Shown in pieces: positions 30,154-36,799 of a DNA stretch of 36,799 nt (within the stretch, counting starts at the first letter, position 1; the number at the start of each line of letters is the position of its first letter). This stretch comes from a virus. The translations under genes and the position numbers were made by a program. Under the pieces are notes generated by a model. It was not told the origin of the DNA and searched no databases. It saw only the letters and a list, made by a program, of their open reading frames with translations. The DNA lies in IMG/VR virus record IMGVR_UViG_3300004154_000022, positions 1 to 36,799 of that record; one strand, given 5' to 3'.

Positions 30154-32048
30154 TTATGGTACCTCTTACAAATTTCTATTTCTGTTTTCATAGGAAACCC
30201 GACAAACCACGACGGCGGGGCGTTTGTGATCCGCTCGAAAATCTTGGCGCCGAACTCGACCAAGTCGTCGGGCTCATAGCAGATAATTTCGTCGTGGACG
30301 TGAAAGAGGGGCGAGAGCCCGTGGTTTTTCATATCGATCATACACTCGACGAGAAGGTCACGACATACCGCTTGGGTCACGTTCTCGGCCAAGATCCCGC
30401 CGTACAAGTACACCCGCGCTTTTCGCGAGTGGTTAAAGTACGAGAGCCCCCGCTCATCTTGTTTTACGTCGTGATAATAAAGTTCCCGCCCGGAGGGTAA
30501 GCGAATGGCAACGTAATTGTTCGCCCCACGTACCGACACGTACGAGCCTACCTTACAAGTGAACTTTTGTTTTCTGCCTACATAACAATTAGAGAACGCC
30601 GTCTCGAGGTTACGCCAGAACGTCGGTATTTTCGGATACATACCGCGAAACATCTTGATAGCGTGCTCGGCAAGCTCCGGCGATACTGTGAGTCCGTCCT
30701 TTTGGCACGTTTGAAAGAACTTTGACGCGCCCATTCCGTATGAGCTTGCCAAAATTACCTTTTTACCGAGTTGACGCTCAAAGCCCTCTTTTGAGATCGC
30801 CGATGCGGGCTTGTTGAAAAGCGTGGCCGCCGTCGATATATACACGTCCTCGCCGTTCTTAAATTGCTTAATCAGGGTATTCTCACCCGCCAAAAATGCG
30901 AGCCCCCGCGCCTCGATAGCGGCAAAGTCACCCATAATAAAGGACTTACCCGCCTCAGCACAAATAAGGCCGGGAAGTATTCTTTTAGCCGTGTCAATCA
31001 GGGCTTTACGGTCGCCCTCTGAGCCGTCGAACGCCTCAATCATGCCCGCTATCTTTTCGGGCTTTGTCTTGGTACGGGGCAGATTATGGGGTTGAAAGCC
31101 CCGCCCCGACCAACGACCCGTTCCCGCGCCGAAGTACAAAAGAGAATGGCGCAAAAAGCCGTCCTCGGATACGCGGTCAATCATGCTCTGAAATTTCTTG
31201 ACGGACGCTTTCGCCAAGAATAAACGAAGCTCAAGAACCGCGTACACGTCGCCGGATAAGCACGGTATTTCGGACGTTTCTTTTATCGTCTCGACTTTGC
31301 AATCGTCAACGCGCACGCCCCGCTCCCGCAAATAATTTTGCAATTGCTTGGGGCTACGAATATTGATACCGTACTTTTTCGCCTCGAGTTCGGCGAGCTC
31401 GTACGCCTTCGTAAGCTCAGCTTGTACCTTATAGAGCGAGTCGACGTCAACGGGCAGCCCCTTGATATTTTGCTCAAAGTCCAGAGAAAAAGCACCCGTC
31501 TCTCTGTGATTCGTCTCGAGGTTTTTCAATTTGTTGTAACACTCAAAATCGGCTTGTACGTCGGCGCGACAATACTCGTACATAAGGTCGCGATCCTCGC
31601 CGACAAGGGGACGGAATTCGCCCCCGGCGCGTATAGGCTTAGAGTACTTGTTTATTAAGCCGATACCCGTGTTGAGCTTTTGCGATACGTTAAGAGCTTT
31701 CGCGCACTCCCCCAAAGATCCGGGCATACCGACCGCGACCGATAGCGCCCGCGTGCATACCCATACGTCGGCGCGTGTCATACGCTCGGGGAAGCCGTAG
31801 CGTGGGACGGCGACGTTTGCGCACATAGCGTGCTCAAAAAGGGCATTACGTGCGACATATACGGCGTCGGGAGCGTCGAATTCCGACGGCAGCTTGTCGC
31901 CCGGCGTCCATAACTGGACGGATCCGAGCCCCTCCCACGTGTACGCCATACAAAAAAGCCCGGTCGAGCAGTCCTCGGAGTATACCCACGCCCCCCGCTT
32001 TTTTAAGTCACAGCGGGAGTACGTCTCAAAGTCAATATGTATAATCAT
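30150..32048 (-). CDS. family A DNA polymerase with 3'-5' exonuclease (phage type)
   Basis: 632 residues from ATG 32048 (ATGA overlap with the upstream stop; the frame extends to 32063). Exonuclease: Exo I DFE (D6/E8), Exo II around NALFEHAMC, and Exo III YCRAD. Polymerase: motif A DFAAIEAR (D374; here A replaces the usual Q/Y), motif B RQLGKKVILASSYG (K429, Y437), motif C HVHDE (583-587). It replicates the phage genome and proofreads. It is of the group that also contains DpoZ. The gene is downstream of DUF2800, as in many phages, but on the strand opposite to the primase-helicase. Confidence 0.88.
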   Translation of the reverse strand: MIIHIDFETYSRCDLKKRGAWVYSEDCSTGLFCMAYTWEGLGSVQLWTPGDKLPSEFDAPDAVYVARNALFEHAMCANVAVPRYGFPERMTRADVWVCTRALSVAVGMPGSLGECAKALNVSQKLNTGIGLINKYSKPIRAGGEFRPLVGEDRDLMYEYCRADVQADFECYNKLKNLETNHRETGAFSLDFEQNIKGLPVDVDSLYKVQAELTKAYELAELEAKKYGINIRSPKQLQNYLRERGVRVDDCKVETIKETSEIPCLSGDVYAVLELRLFLAKASVKKFQSMIDRVSEDGFLRHSLLYFGAGTGRWSGRGFQPHNLPRTKTKPEKIAGMIEAFDGSEGDRKALIDTAKRILPGLICAEAGKSFIMGDFAAIEARGLAFLAGENTLIKQFKNGEDVYISTAATLFNKPASAISKEGFERQLGKKVILASSYGMGASKFFQTCQKDGLTVSPELAEHAIKMFRGMYPKIPTFWRNLETAFSNCYVGRKQKFTCKVGSYVSVRGANNYVAIRLPSGRELYYHDVKQDERGLSYFNHSRKARVYLYGGILAENVTQAVCRDLLVECMIDMKNHGLSPLFHVHDEIICYEPDDLVEFGAKIFERITNAPPSWFVGFPMKTEIEICKRYHK

Positions 32049-32278
32049 TTTATAACCTTCCATAATTCCGAGCGGTCGAGATATACCTCGAAAGCGTGGT
32101 GATTCGTCTCGACCCGTACCCGGTACTTTTTATCTTTTCCAAATTTGTGTATTTGTTGAACGCGACCGATAAAACCGTGCAATTTCCGACCGTCGGGGTG
32201 AGTGAGTCCCTGCTTGTCGGCTAATACCACTATGTCCCCCACCCGTAGACGGCGTAAAACAATAGGAAATTTAATCAT
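32045..32278 (-). CDS. hypothetical protein (77 aa)
   Basis: Not recognised by name. Looks like a small SH3-like or KOW-type barrel: RVGDIVVLADKQG, HGFIGRVQQIHKFG, KYRVRVETNHHAF, KVIK. Such a fold often binds nucleic acid or protein. It lies between DUF2800 and the polymerase with overlaps on both sides. Confidence 0.65.
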   Translation of the reverse strand: MIKFPIVLRRLRVGDIVVLADKQGLTHPDGRKLHGFIGRVQQIHKFGKDKKYRVRVETNHHAFEVYLDRSELWKVIK

Positions 32279-33375
32279 TATAGCACCTCGAATACGTCGC
32301 CGCTTTTGTCTTTCTCGGCTAATTTATAAAGCTCAGGTTTAGAATACAACTCGGAAATATTCACTTTTCCGGCTAACTTTTCAGCTTGCGCGGGGGTGAT
32401 TATCTCGCGGGGCTTGAACAGCTTTTCGCCCAAAAAGGACAGCTTTTCATTGACAAGGCCAAGATCGACCCAACGTCTATGACCGTACGAGGTCACTTTT
32501 TGCACGTTTTCAAAGGCGACGCCGGAGTCAATTAAGGCCGTGAGACGTTGCTCGACCGCCGCAAGAAAGGACTCAAGCGGCTTTTTCAAGAGCCATACTG
32601 CCTCTAACTTCTCACGGGTCAATCCTTCCATATCGCCCGCCGACGCCGCCAAAAGCCCGGCGACAAGCTCAGTATACTTATGAGCAAATTTACACGTAAC
32701 AATACCAGGACAAAAGGCGCAATGTCCGCCGGGGCGAAAGTCGTTTTCTGAGAGCAATAGGTTACGGGTCATTTTGTCGAGGTCTTTCGCGGGTGTCTCT
32801 ATAAGTTTAGAGAACGTGAACACGCGCTCCGCTTCGTTATAATAGTTCGGCTGGACGACGTGGCCGCGTAAAGTCTTGGGATTGTCGAGGTATATAAGCG
32901 CCGATAAAGTAAGCTGCTCCGTGGCGCTTTCGCCGTAGTGGAAGTTACCCGTTTTTAAGTCGATTATGTCGACCCCGCCCGACGTGACGATCATCGCGTC
33001 GGCTTTGAATACGCAATCGACCCCGTTCGACGTTACCCGACTTTTTTGTTCAATAAGTAGCTCGCCCCCGCGCTTTTTCCATAACTTTTTAACGTACTTC
33101 GTGTAATAGTCGACGGCGTTAAAAGCCTTGTCATAATCCGGGGACGTGTCGAGAATTCCTTGCGCCTTAAGTGAGGCCTTAACGGCAACCGGCTTTTTAT
33201 TCTCGGCGATGGCGAAAAGGATTGTCTCGGCGGCGGCGTGGATTGACGAGCCGAGCGACGCGGCGTTCGCGAACGCGTTGTACTTAAGCTCCGGCGTGAT
33301 AGTATTTTCGAGATGAAACGACGCGGGGCACTTGACGACGCGGCTCGCGCTTGACGCTGACAATTTGTATTTCAC
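32278..33375 (-). CDS. DUF2800 protein, PD-(D/E)XK/Cas4-like exonuclease
   Basis: 365 residues. LSASSASRVVKCPASFHLE at the start, VDIIDLKTGNF in the middle (D-x-K nuclease element) and CAFCPGIVTCKF (C-x2-C-x5-C) follow the DUF2800 pattern, related to RecB/Cas4 nucleases that carry an iron-sulphur or zinc cluster. Phages encode it next to DUF2815 and the polymerase; here DUF2815 is on the other strand. The GTG start has GGGGGG upstream. Confidence 0.75.
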   Translation of the reverse strand: MKYKLSASSASRVVKCPASFHLENTITPELKYNAFANAASLGSSIHAAAETILFAIAENKKPVAVKASLKAQGILDTSPDYDKAFNAVDYYTKYVKKLWKKRGGELLIEQKSRVTSNGVDCVFKADAMIVTSGGVDIIDLKTGNFHYGESATEQLTLSALIYLDNPKTLRGHVVQPNYYNEAERVFTFSKLIETPAKDLDKMTRNLLLSENDFRPGGHCAFCPGIVTCKFAHKYTELVAGLLAASAGDMEGLTREKLEAVWLLKKPLESFLAAVEQRLTALIDSGVAFENVQKVTSYGHRRWVDLGLVNEKLSFLGEKLFKPREIITPAQAEKLAGKVNISELYSKPELYKLAEKDKSGDVFEVL

Positions 33376-33590
33376 TTCGCCCCCCGTATACGCTCTAGTT
33401 TTTCTTTTGCGGCCTTAACTCTCGACTTGAGCTCCGCGTCCACGACTTCGAACGCCTCGCCCCAAGCGCCCGCGGGGAGCCCTTTTTCGTCGTCGGCCTT
33501 GAACGTCCCGCCGACCTTGACCCGGTAGCTTTCGAAGTTCCCTGTGTTTAGTGTGCGCCCTAGCGAAATCGTAATACTTTCTACTTTCAT
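33372..33590 (-). CDS. hypothetical protein (72 aa)
   Basis: Not recognised. A small alpha/beta protein with ESITISLGRTLNTGNFESYRVKVGG and a charged C-terminal helix. Similar small proteins commonly precede DUF2800 in phages. AGAGAGGTTAAAA before the ATG, a start region shared nearly exactly with the 33604 gene. Confidence 0.6.
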   Translation of the reverse strand: MKVESITISLGRTLNTGNFESYRVKVGGTFKADDEKGLPAGAWGEAFEVVDAELKSRVKAAKEKLERIRGAK

Positions 33591-33603
33591 TTTTTAACCT
33601 CTC

Positions 33604-34083
33604 TTAATATTCCTCGGCCTCTCGCCGAGTTATGAAAAAATGTATCCCGCTTGCGCACTCGTCGAATCGGTCGTCGCAAAACGGCTCTTTAGGCTCGACG
33701 GTCGCGCCGACTCTATACTCAAAATCGTTATCGCGCTGCGAGTAGGCCACCTCGGCGCCGCCTGTATCTAAGACGATAGCTTTTGACGCGCGGCACTTGC
33801 GCCCCGTGGCACTCGACCGCTTCGCGTCGGCGGGGATTAACAGCTTGACGATAATACCCCCGGCGCACTTTTTGAAAGCCGTGAACTCACCCTCCTTGGG
33901 GCAGCTTATGGGGACGTGCAAGTCTGCCCCCCGCAAGTCTGCCCCCTGCAAGTCTGCCCCCTGCAAGTCGGCCCCCTGCAAGTCTGCCCCCTGCAAGTCT
34001 GCCCTTGATCCGGCGGGGTCGTCTTGGCGCCATAATGAGTGTAACCGCAATATTTTGACTAATTGCTCCGTGTTCAATTTCAT
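33604..34083 (-). CDS. pentapeptide-repeat protein with DUF5758 domain
   Basis: 159 residues. Residues about 26-55 are six A(D)LxG-type pentapeptides (GADLQ repeated), encoded by a 15-nt tandem repeat at 33920-34009. The C-terminal half fits DUF5758: ADAKRSSATGRKCRASKAIVLD, DFEYRVGATV, and ECASGIHFFITRREAEEY. The family has no known activity. Only 1.5 turns of beta-helix are possible with six repeats, so it may not mimic DNA. Confidence 0.75.
   Translation of the reverse strand: MKLNTEQLVKILRLHSLWRQDDPAGSRADLQGADLQGADLQGADLQGADLRGADLHVPISCPKEGEFTAFKKCAGGIIVKLLIPADAKRSSATGRKCRASKAIVLDTGGAEVAYSQRDNDFEYRVGATVEPKEPFCDDRFDECASGIHFFITRREAEEY
33920..34009 (-). repeat. six tandem 15-nt repeats (pentapeptide units)
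   Basis: Units read AAGTCTGCCCCCTGC or near it on the plus strand, so each gives one pentapeptide (GADLQ-like) on the minus strand. The middle copies are almost identical, suggesting recent slippage. Confidence 0.85.
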
Positions 34084-34241
34084 TTTTTAACCTCTCTTTT
34101 CTTAACGTTCTTTTTAATAGAAACAATCTTACGCGGCTCGGGGGCGAGATCCGCCTCACCCCTAAGCTCTTTATTGACAATAAATATACGAACCGGACGG
34201 AAAACAAAATCCGGGTCGCTTGGGTCGTTTTCCCTATTCAT
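34080..34241 (-). CDS. small basic hypothetical protein (53 aa)
   Basis: Starts at ATG 34241 with GGGGGCAG upstream; the frame is open to 34298 but without a good ribosome site. MNRENDPSDPDFVFRPVRIF begins it and a lysine-rich tail (SIKKNVKKREVKK) ends it. Not recognised. Overlaps the pentapeptide gene by four bases. Confidence 0.55.
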   Translation of the reverse strand: MNRENDPSDPDFVFRPVRIFIVNKELRGEADLAPEPRKIVSIKKNVKKREVKK

Positions 34242-34252
34242 TTTCTGCCCCC

Positions 34253-34390
34253 TTAGTCCAAAAGTCCGGCGTGAGTCAACCGGACAAACGCTTCGCACTC
34301 CGCAAGCGAGCCGCGAAAAAGCGACTCGTACGGGGCACCTGTGTTATAAACTTCGAACGTCTCGTCTTCGTAATGTCTTACCCTCAGCAT
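34253..34390 (-). CDS. small hypothetical protein, first gene of minus-strand operon
   Basis: 45 residues from ATG 34390, preceded by GAGAGG. The frame extends to 34450, but that is inside the promoter. MLRVRHYEDETFEVYNTGAP begins the protein. Not recognised. Its place directly behind the strong promoter at 34422-34450 makes it the first transcribed gene of the replication operon. Confidence 0.55.
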   Translation of the reverse strand: MLRVRHYEDETFEVYNTGAPYESLFRGSLAECEAFVRLTHAGLLD

Positions 34391-34421
34391 AAAAATACCT
34401 CTCTTTCCTTTAATTTCGGAT

Positions 34422-34450
34422 ACATTAACCGCGTCGTTAGTTATTGTCAA
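34422..34450 (-). promoter_or_regulatory. promoter of the minus-strand replication operon
   Basis: TTGACA (34450-34445), 17-base spacer, TAATGT (34427-34422) on the minus strand, with A-tracts upstream. The 20-base block AAAGACTTGACAATAACTAA is identical to that at 7421-7440 and carries the same upstream A-rich TAAAAAAATAGCAA. Confidence 0.7.
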
Positions 34451-34494
34451 GTCTTTATTGCTATTTTTTTACGTAATTTTTTAGCAAAAAAGAA

Positions 34495-34523
34495 TTGACT
34501 TTATGACCCGACGTGAGTACTGT
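34495..34523 (+). promoter_or_regulatory. promoter of the DUF2815 gene
   Basis: TTGACT (34495-34500), 17-base spacer, TACTGT (34518-34523). Divergent from the 34450 promoter and sharing the TANTGT type of -10. The transcript would start about 30 bases before the AAAGGAG ribosome site. Confidence 0.6.
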
Positions 34524-34562
34524 CTTTTTTAGAGACGTTAAATTTATTTAAAGGAGTTCTTC

Positions 34563-35186
34563 ATGAAAAAAGAACGATTCTTAATCAAAAATGTTCGTTG
34601 TGTATATCCGTCCCTTGACACCCCTAGGGCGTTCGACGGACAAACAGAGGAGCAAGCGAAGTACGGTATTAAAATCTTGATACCGAAAGCTGCAAAAGGG
34701 CAGCTCGCTGAGATCAAAGCGAACGTCACAAGAGCAATCGACGAAAACGGGGATTGGTCGGCAACGGTTAAAAAGCAAGTCACAAAAACCGCTTTCGACG
34801 CTGACCCGTACAACGACAATTGTATTTTGAAGGACGGGGACGCCGTTAACGCTCGCCGTATCGACGAGGGCAAGACTGCAATCGCGGCTTATGCGGGTAT
34901 GATTGTTCTGGGCGCGAACCGTAACCGTAAGGGCGGGGCTCCGACCGTGAAAGACCGTCACAACGTGGCTATACCCTCGGGTATGGTAGCGGGCGAGATT
35001 CTCTCGGGCTACTGGATCAACTTGTACGTTGAGGTTTACCTTTACAGCAAGCCGAAACAAGGCGCGACGCTTTCGCTTTTAGGCGTACAGAAAGTGAAAG
35101 AGGACGAAGTTTTCGGACGTGAGGACGCTTTCGAGGCACTGGACGAAGACGAGGACGACGACAAAGAAGGCGCGTTCGACGAGTAA
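34563..35186 (+). CDS. DUF2815 protein, probable single-stranded DNA-binding/annealing protein
   Basis: 207 residues. MKKERFLIKNVRCVYPSLDTPRAF, then YGIKILIPKAAKGQLAEI, YWINLYVEVYLYSKPK and a C-terminal tail of about 20 mainly acidic residues (DEDEDDDKEGAFDE), as in DUF2815. Such acidic tails recruit replication partners in SSB-like proteins. It is usually next to DUF2800 and the polymerase; here it is divergent from them, on the plus strand. Confidence 0.75.
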   Translation: MKKERFLIKNVRCVYPSLDTPRAFDGQTEEQAKYGIKILIPKAAKGQLAEIKANVTRAIDENGDWSATVKKQVTKTAFDADPYNDNCILKDGDAVNARRIDEGKTAIAAYAGMIVLGANRNRKGGAPTVKDRHNVAIPSGMVAGEILSGYWINLYVEVYLYSKPKQGATLSLLGVQKVKEDEVFGREDAFEALDEDEDDDKEGAFDE

Positions 35187-35203
35187 GGCTTTTTGTAGTA
35201 CGC

Positions 35204-35237
35204 CCCCCGTTCGCTCACGCGGCGGGGGTATTTTTTT
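35204..35237 (+). terminator. terminator after the DUF2815 gene
   Basis: CCCCCG (35204-35209) pairs with CGGGGG (35223-35228) around 13 bases, followed by TATTTTTTT. Confidence 0.75.
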
Positions 35238-35256
35238 ATTATGAGAGGCGGTTTTT

Positions 35257-35475
35257 ATGGAAGTACTTTTATCGAGAGACGCGGTATACCACGTATTTGT
35301 AGAAAGACAGTATCAAAACGGATCCGAGCACTATATATGTGAATCGCGTATAGAGGCCGAGGCGCTCGTCAACAAGTATCTTGATAACTCGGAAGTAGAC
35401 GGGCTAACGGTGATCTTAGGCGTTGAACAGCAAATAAAGGCCGTCGAAAAGATCACGCAATATATGCTAGAATAA
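35257..35475 (+). CDS. hypothetical protein (72 aa)
   Basis: Not recognised. Acidic and helical/strand mixed (DAVYHVFVERQYQ; EAEALVNKYLDN). GAGAGG precedes the ATG. It lies between the terminator and the repeat-containing gene. Confidence 0.6.
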   Translation: MEVLLSRDAVYHVFVERQYQNGSEHYICESRIEAEALVNKYLDNSEVDGLTVILGVEQQIKAVEKITQYMLE

Positions 35476-35491
35476 AACAAGGGGTTAAAAA

Positions 35492-35770
35492 ATGATAACA
35501 AGAGACGACGCAAAAAAACTCACTAGCCGTACAAGTATAGCTGCAATCTGGGCGACGGCGCTTTTCGGCGGGGGTGTATCACTCGACGCGAAGAGAGAAG
35601 ACCCGCTCGACGCAAAAAGGGAAGATCCGCTCGACGCAAAAAGGGAAGATCCGCTCGACGGCGTGGACTTAGCGAAAGAGTACAGGCTCGTACAAGAGAA
35701 AAAGAGCCGCTTGTCGGCAAGAAAACGGGCGCTTGTTGTTAAGCGTTACGAGAGCGGAGAAAAAAAATGA
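35492..35770 (+). CDS. repeat-containing protein (92 aa) with LDAKREDP units
   Basis: 92 residues. MITRDDAKKLTSRTSIAAIW begins it; three copies of LDAKREDP follow at about residues 31-54, then a basic helix ending RKRALVVKRYESGEKK. The units come from a 24-nt tandem repeat (35582-35653) whose second and third copies are identical. The first 25 bases around its start codon are identical to those of the next gene. Function unknown. Confidence 0.65.
   Translation: MITRDDAKKLTSRTSIAAIWATALFGGGVSLDAKREDPLDAKREDPLDAKREDPLDGVDLAKEYRLVQEKKSRLSARKRALVVKRYESGEKK
35582..35653 (+). repeat. three tandem 24-nt repeats
   Basis: Units at 35582-35605, 35606-35629 and 35630-35653, each starting CTCGACGC and ending GA(C/T)CCG; the last two are identical. 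An eight-base partial unit follows. They encode LDAKREDP three times in frame, so copy-number change would alter protein length without breaking it. Confidence 0.85.
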
Positions 35771-36003
35771 TAACAAGAGACGACGCGCGAAAAGGGGTAA
35801 CGTTAAAAACGTACTCGATGAAAGTCGCGGTAACCGAGGACGAATGGGCGAGAATAACGGCGGCCGTCGAGGGCTTACGAAAGAGCGGTCGAGCCGTTTT
35901 TCGCGTGCCCGATACGCTCGGGATCATGCTTGTTAGTATGGTCGGGGACGACATTTTATTGGCTCGTACCCGTGAAAAACTACGAGCGGCGGCGACAGAA
36001 TAG
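35767..36003 (+). CDS. hypothetical protein (78 aa) with duplicated start
   Basis: 78 residues, MITRDDARKGVTLKTYSMKV. The start region (35762-35786) is identical over 25 bases to that of the 35492 gene, so the two share the N-terminal MITRDDA. The rest (TEDEWARITAAVEGLRKSGRAVFRVPDTLG) is helical with strand segments and not recognised. ATGA overlap with the previous gene. Confidence 0.6.
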   Translation: MITRDDARKGVTLKTYSMKVAVTEDEWARITAAVEGLRKSGRAVFRVPDTLGIMLVSMVGDDILLARTREKLRAAATE

Positions 36004-36008
36004 GGGTG

Positions 36009-36027
36009 GAGTGCAACGTTGCACCTC
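36009..36027. promoter_or_regulatory. 19-nt palindromic site upstream of the ParB-like gene
   Basis: GAGTGCAACGTTGCACCTC; its core GTGCAACGTTGCAC (36011-36024) is a perfect 14-nt palindrome. The same 19 nt occur at 10005-10023. Candidate binding site for a partition or regulatory protein. Confidence 0.5.
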
Positions 36028-36121
36028 AAGAGACAAAACGCTTAAAAAGCCCGAAAACAGGCTAAAAAGCGCCAAAATGAGCGGAAAGTCATACGCGAAC
36101 ACGCAAAAAAGAGAGGTTAAA

Positions 36122-36766
36122 GTGACACAACAAGAAGACCCGAAAACGCTTCCACTATACCCGCGATTTAAAAACGCGTACCCGATAGCACCCGAGAACC
36201 TCGAGCGGATCGCCGAGGACATGGAGAAAAACGGGTACGACATATCAGAACCCATAAAGATCGCCATTATTGACGAGCTCGGCGGGCTTGAATATGTCTA
36301 CGATGGCCATACGCGCCGAGAGGCGTCAATCCGCGTTGGGTTAATCCGCGTACCTTGTGTACGTAAGCGTTTTAAAACGGTTAAGGACGTCCTCGCAGCT
36401 ATCGGGCATATACAAAAAGACCGCCGCAACCTCGACGACAAGTCGAGAATCCAGGACATTATGAATCATTGGGATGAGTATATGGTCGCGCCCAATAAAA
36501 AGGCGTACGTGGCCGAGCTCCTGAGAATGTCGGAGCGTACCGCCGCGAAATATATCTCGATACTCAGCGACCCGAAACGCTTACAATTAGTTATGGACGA
36601 CCGCGAGACGGTCAACTCTGTGCAAGCGGTCAAGGGGGCGGAGCGGTCAAAGTTTGACGAGATAAAACGCAAGGTCGAGAAATTAGAGTTGTCGGAACTG
36701 GACGAACTGGAAAAGGCAATCAAGCGAATTAAAAAAGAACTTAAGAGAGGGGGACAAAATGGCTAA
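36122..36766 (+). CDS. ParB/Spo0J-like N-terminal domain protein
   Basis: 214 residues from GTG 36122 with GAGAGG upstream (the frame extends to 35930 but has no clear ribosome site). FKNAYPIAPENLERIAEDMEKNGYDISEPIKIAIID, then YVYDGHTRREASIRVGLIRVPC and LDDKSRIQDIMNHWDEYM fit the ParB nuclease-like (CTPase) fold: a site close to GHTRREAS matches the conserved box. The C-terminal part is a charged helix. Phages use such proteins for partition or as regulators and DNA methylase partners. The palindrome 36009-36027 is a possible target. Confidence 0.75.
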   Translation: MTQQEDPKTLPLYPRFKNAYPIAPENLERIAEDMEKNGYDISEPIKIAIIDELGGLEYVYDGHTRREASIRVGLIRVPCVRKRFKTVKDVLAAIGHIQKDRRNLDDKSRIQDIMNHWDEYMVAPNKKAYVAELLRMSERTAAKYISILSDPKRLQLVMDDRETVNSVQAVKGAERSKFDEIKRKVEKLELSELDELEKAIKRIKKELKRGGQNG

Positions 36767-36799
36767 AGGGCGAAAGCGGCACAAAACGAGATTTGACCA
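36759..36799 (+). CDS. partial gene at the right edge
   Basis: ATG with GAGAGGGGG upstream opens a frame beginning MAKGRKRHKTRFD, cut by the window end. Basic start. It overlaps the ParB-like gene by eight bases. Nothing about its product can be judged. Confidence 0.5.
   Translation, partial: MAKGRKRHKTRFD

Noticed and set aside
35930-36121. Long start of the ParB-like gene at 35930
   Set aside because: It would overlap the 35767 gene by 74 bases, and the added residues are poor. GTG 36122 has GAGAGG at the right distance.
1-36799. CRISPR array
   Set aside because: Tandem repeats found (15 nt and 24 nt) are in-frame coding repeats without spacers, and no cas genes are present.
36759-36799. 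Closing the ends into a circle
   Set aside because: Joining end to start would stop the edge gene after 17 codons (TAA near base 19), and no terminal direct repeat is seen, so circularity is not supported or excluded.

Overview
The window is most of a tailed-phage genome with a contractile tail (a small myovirus of the Caudoviricetes), either free or carried in a bacterium. Nearly every base is coding, genes overlap by ATGA, GTGA or TTGA, and no bacterial housekeeping, rRNA, complete tRNA or integrase gene is visible. The host looks like a diderm (two-membrane) bacterium, because the lysis cassette encodes a lipoprotein with a C-terminal membrane segment, the layout of a unimolecular spanin. 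The genus cannot be read from the sequence. No repressor/integrase pair is seen, so lifestyle is open.

Layout. (1) 109-8147, plus strand, early/accessory: small unknowns, a dATP/dGTP diphosphohydrolase-like protein, a membrane-anchored PLD-like protein with a cysteine-rich insert, a primase-polymerase/SF3 helicase, a 389-base gap carrying eight copies of a 9-mer (origin candidate), an amidase endolysin, a multi-zinc-ribbon HNH protein with a ribbon-helix-helix partner, and two 9-14-9 inverted repeats. (2) 8144-9036, minus strand: terminase small subunit and a partner. (3) 9157-15845, plus: protease/scaffold with a probable nested scaffold start, cement protein, major capsid protein, head-completion and neck genes, with a membrane/lysis cassette at 14177-15004. 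(4) 15859-25294, plus: sheath, tube, frameshifted tail assembly chaperone, tape measure, baseplate and fibre. (5) 25304-29132, plus: portal, a short ORF, a head morphogenesis protein apparently reached by a -1 frameshift, and terminase large subunit. (6) 29097-34390, minus: HNH/AP2 protein, RecU/Hjc-like nuclease, family A DNA polymerase, DUF2800 nuclease, pentapeptide/DUF5758 protein and small unknowns. (7) 34563-36799, plus: DUF2815 protein, unknowns, and a ParB-like protein.

How it works together: the divergent promoter region at 34391-34562 launches the minus-strand replication operon and the plus-strand DUF2815 gene. The minus-strand promoter shares a 20-nt block with the promoter at 7421. 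The replication set (prim-pol/helicase, family A polymerase, DUF2800, DUF2815, resolvase-like nuclease) is a familiar phage module, here split over two strands and two ends of the window. Portal and large terminase lie after the tail genes, and the small terminase is about 19 kb away on the other strand.

Most unusual points: two different -1 slippery heptamers (T TTT TTA in the tail chaperone, A AAA AAC before the head morphogenesis frame); overlapping membrane-protein frames in the lysis cassette; the 9-mer box array; a 19-nt palindromic sequence found both near the ParB-like gene and inside the scaffold gene; and the PLD-like protein.
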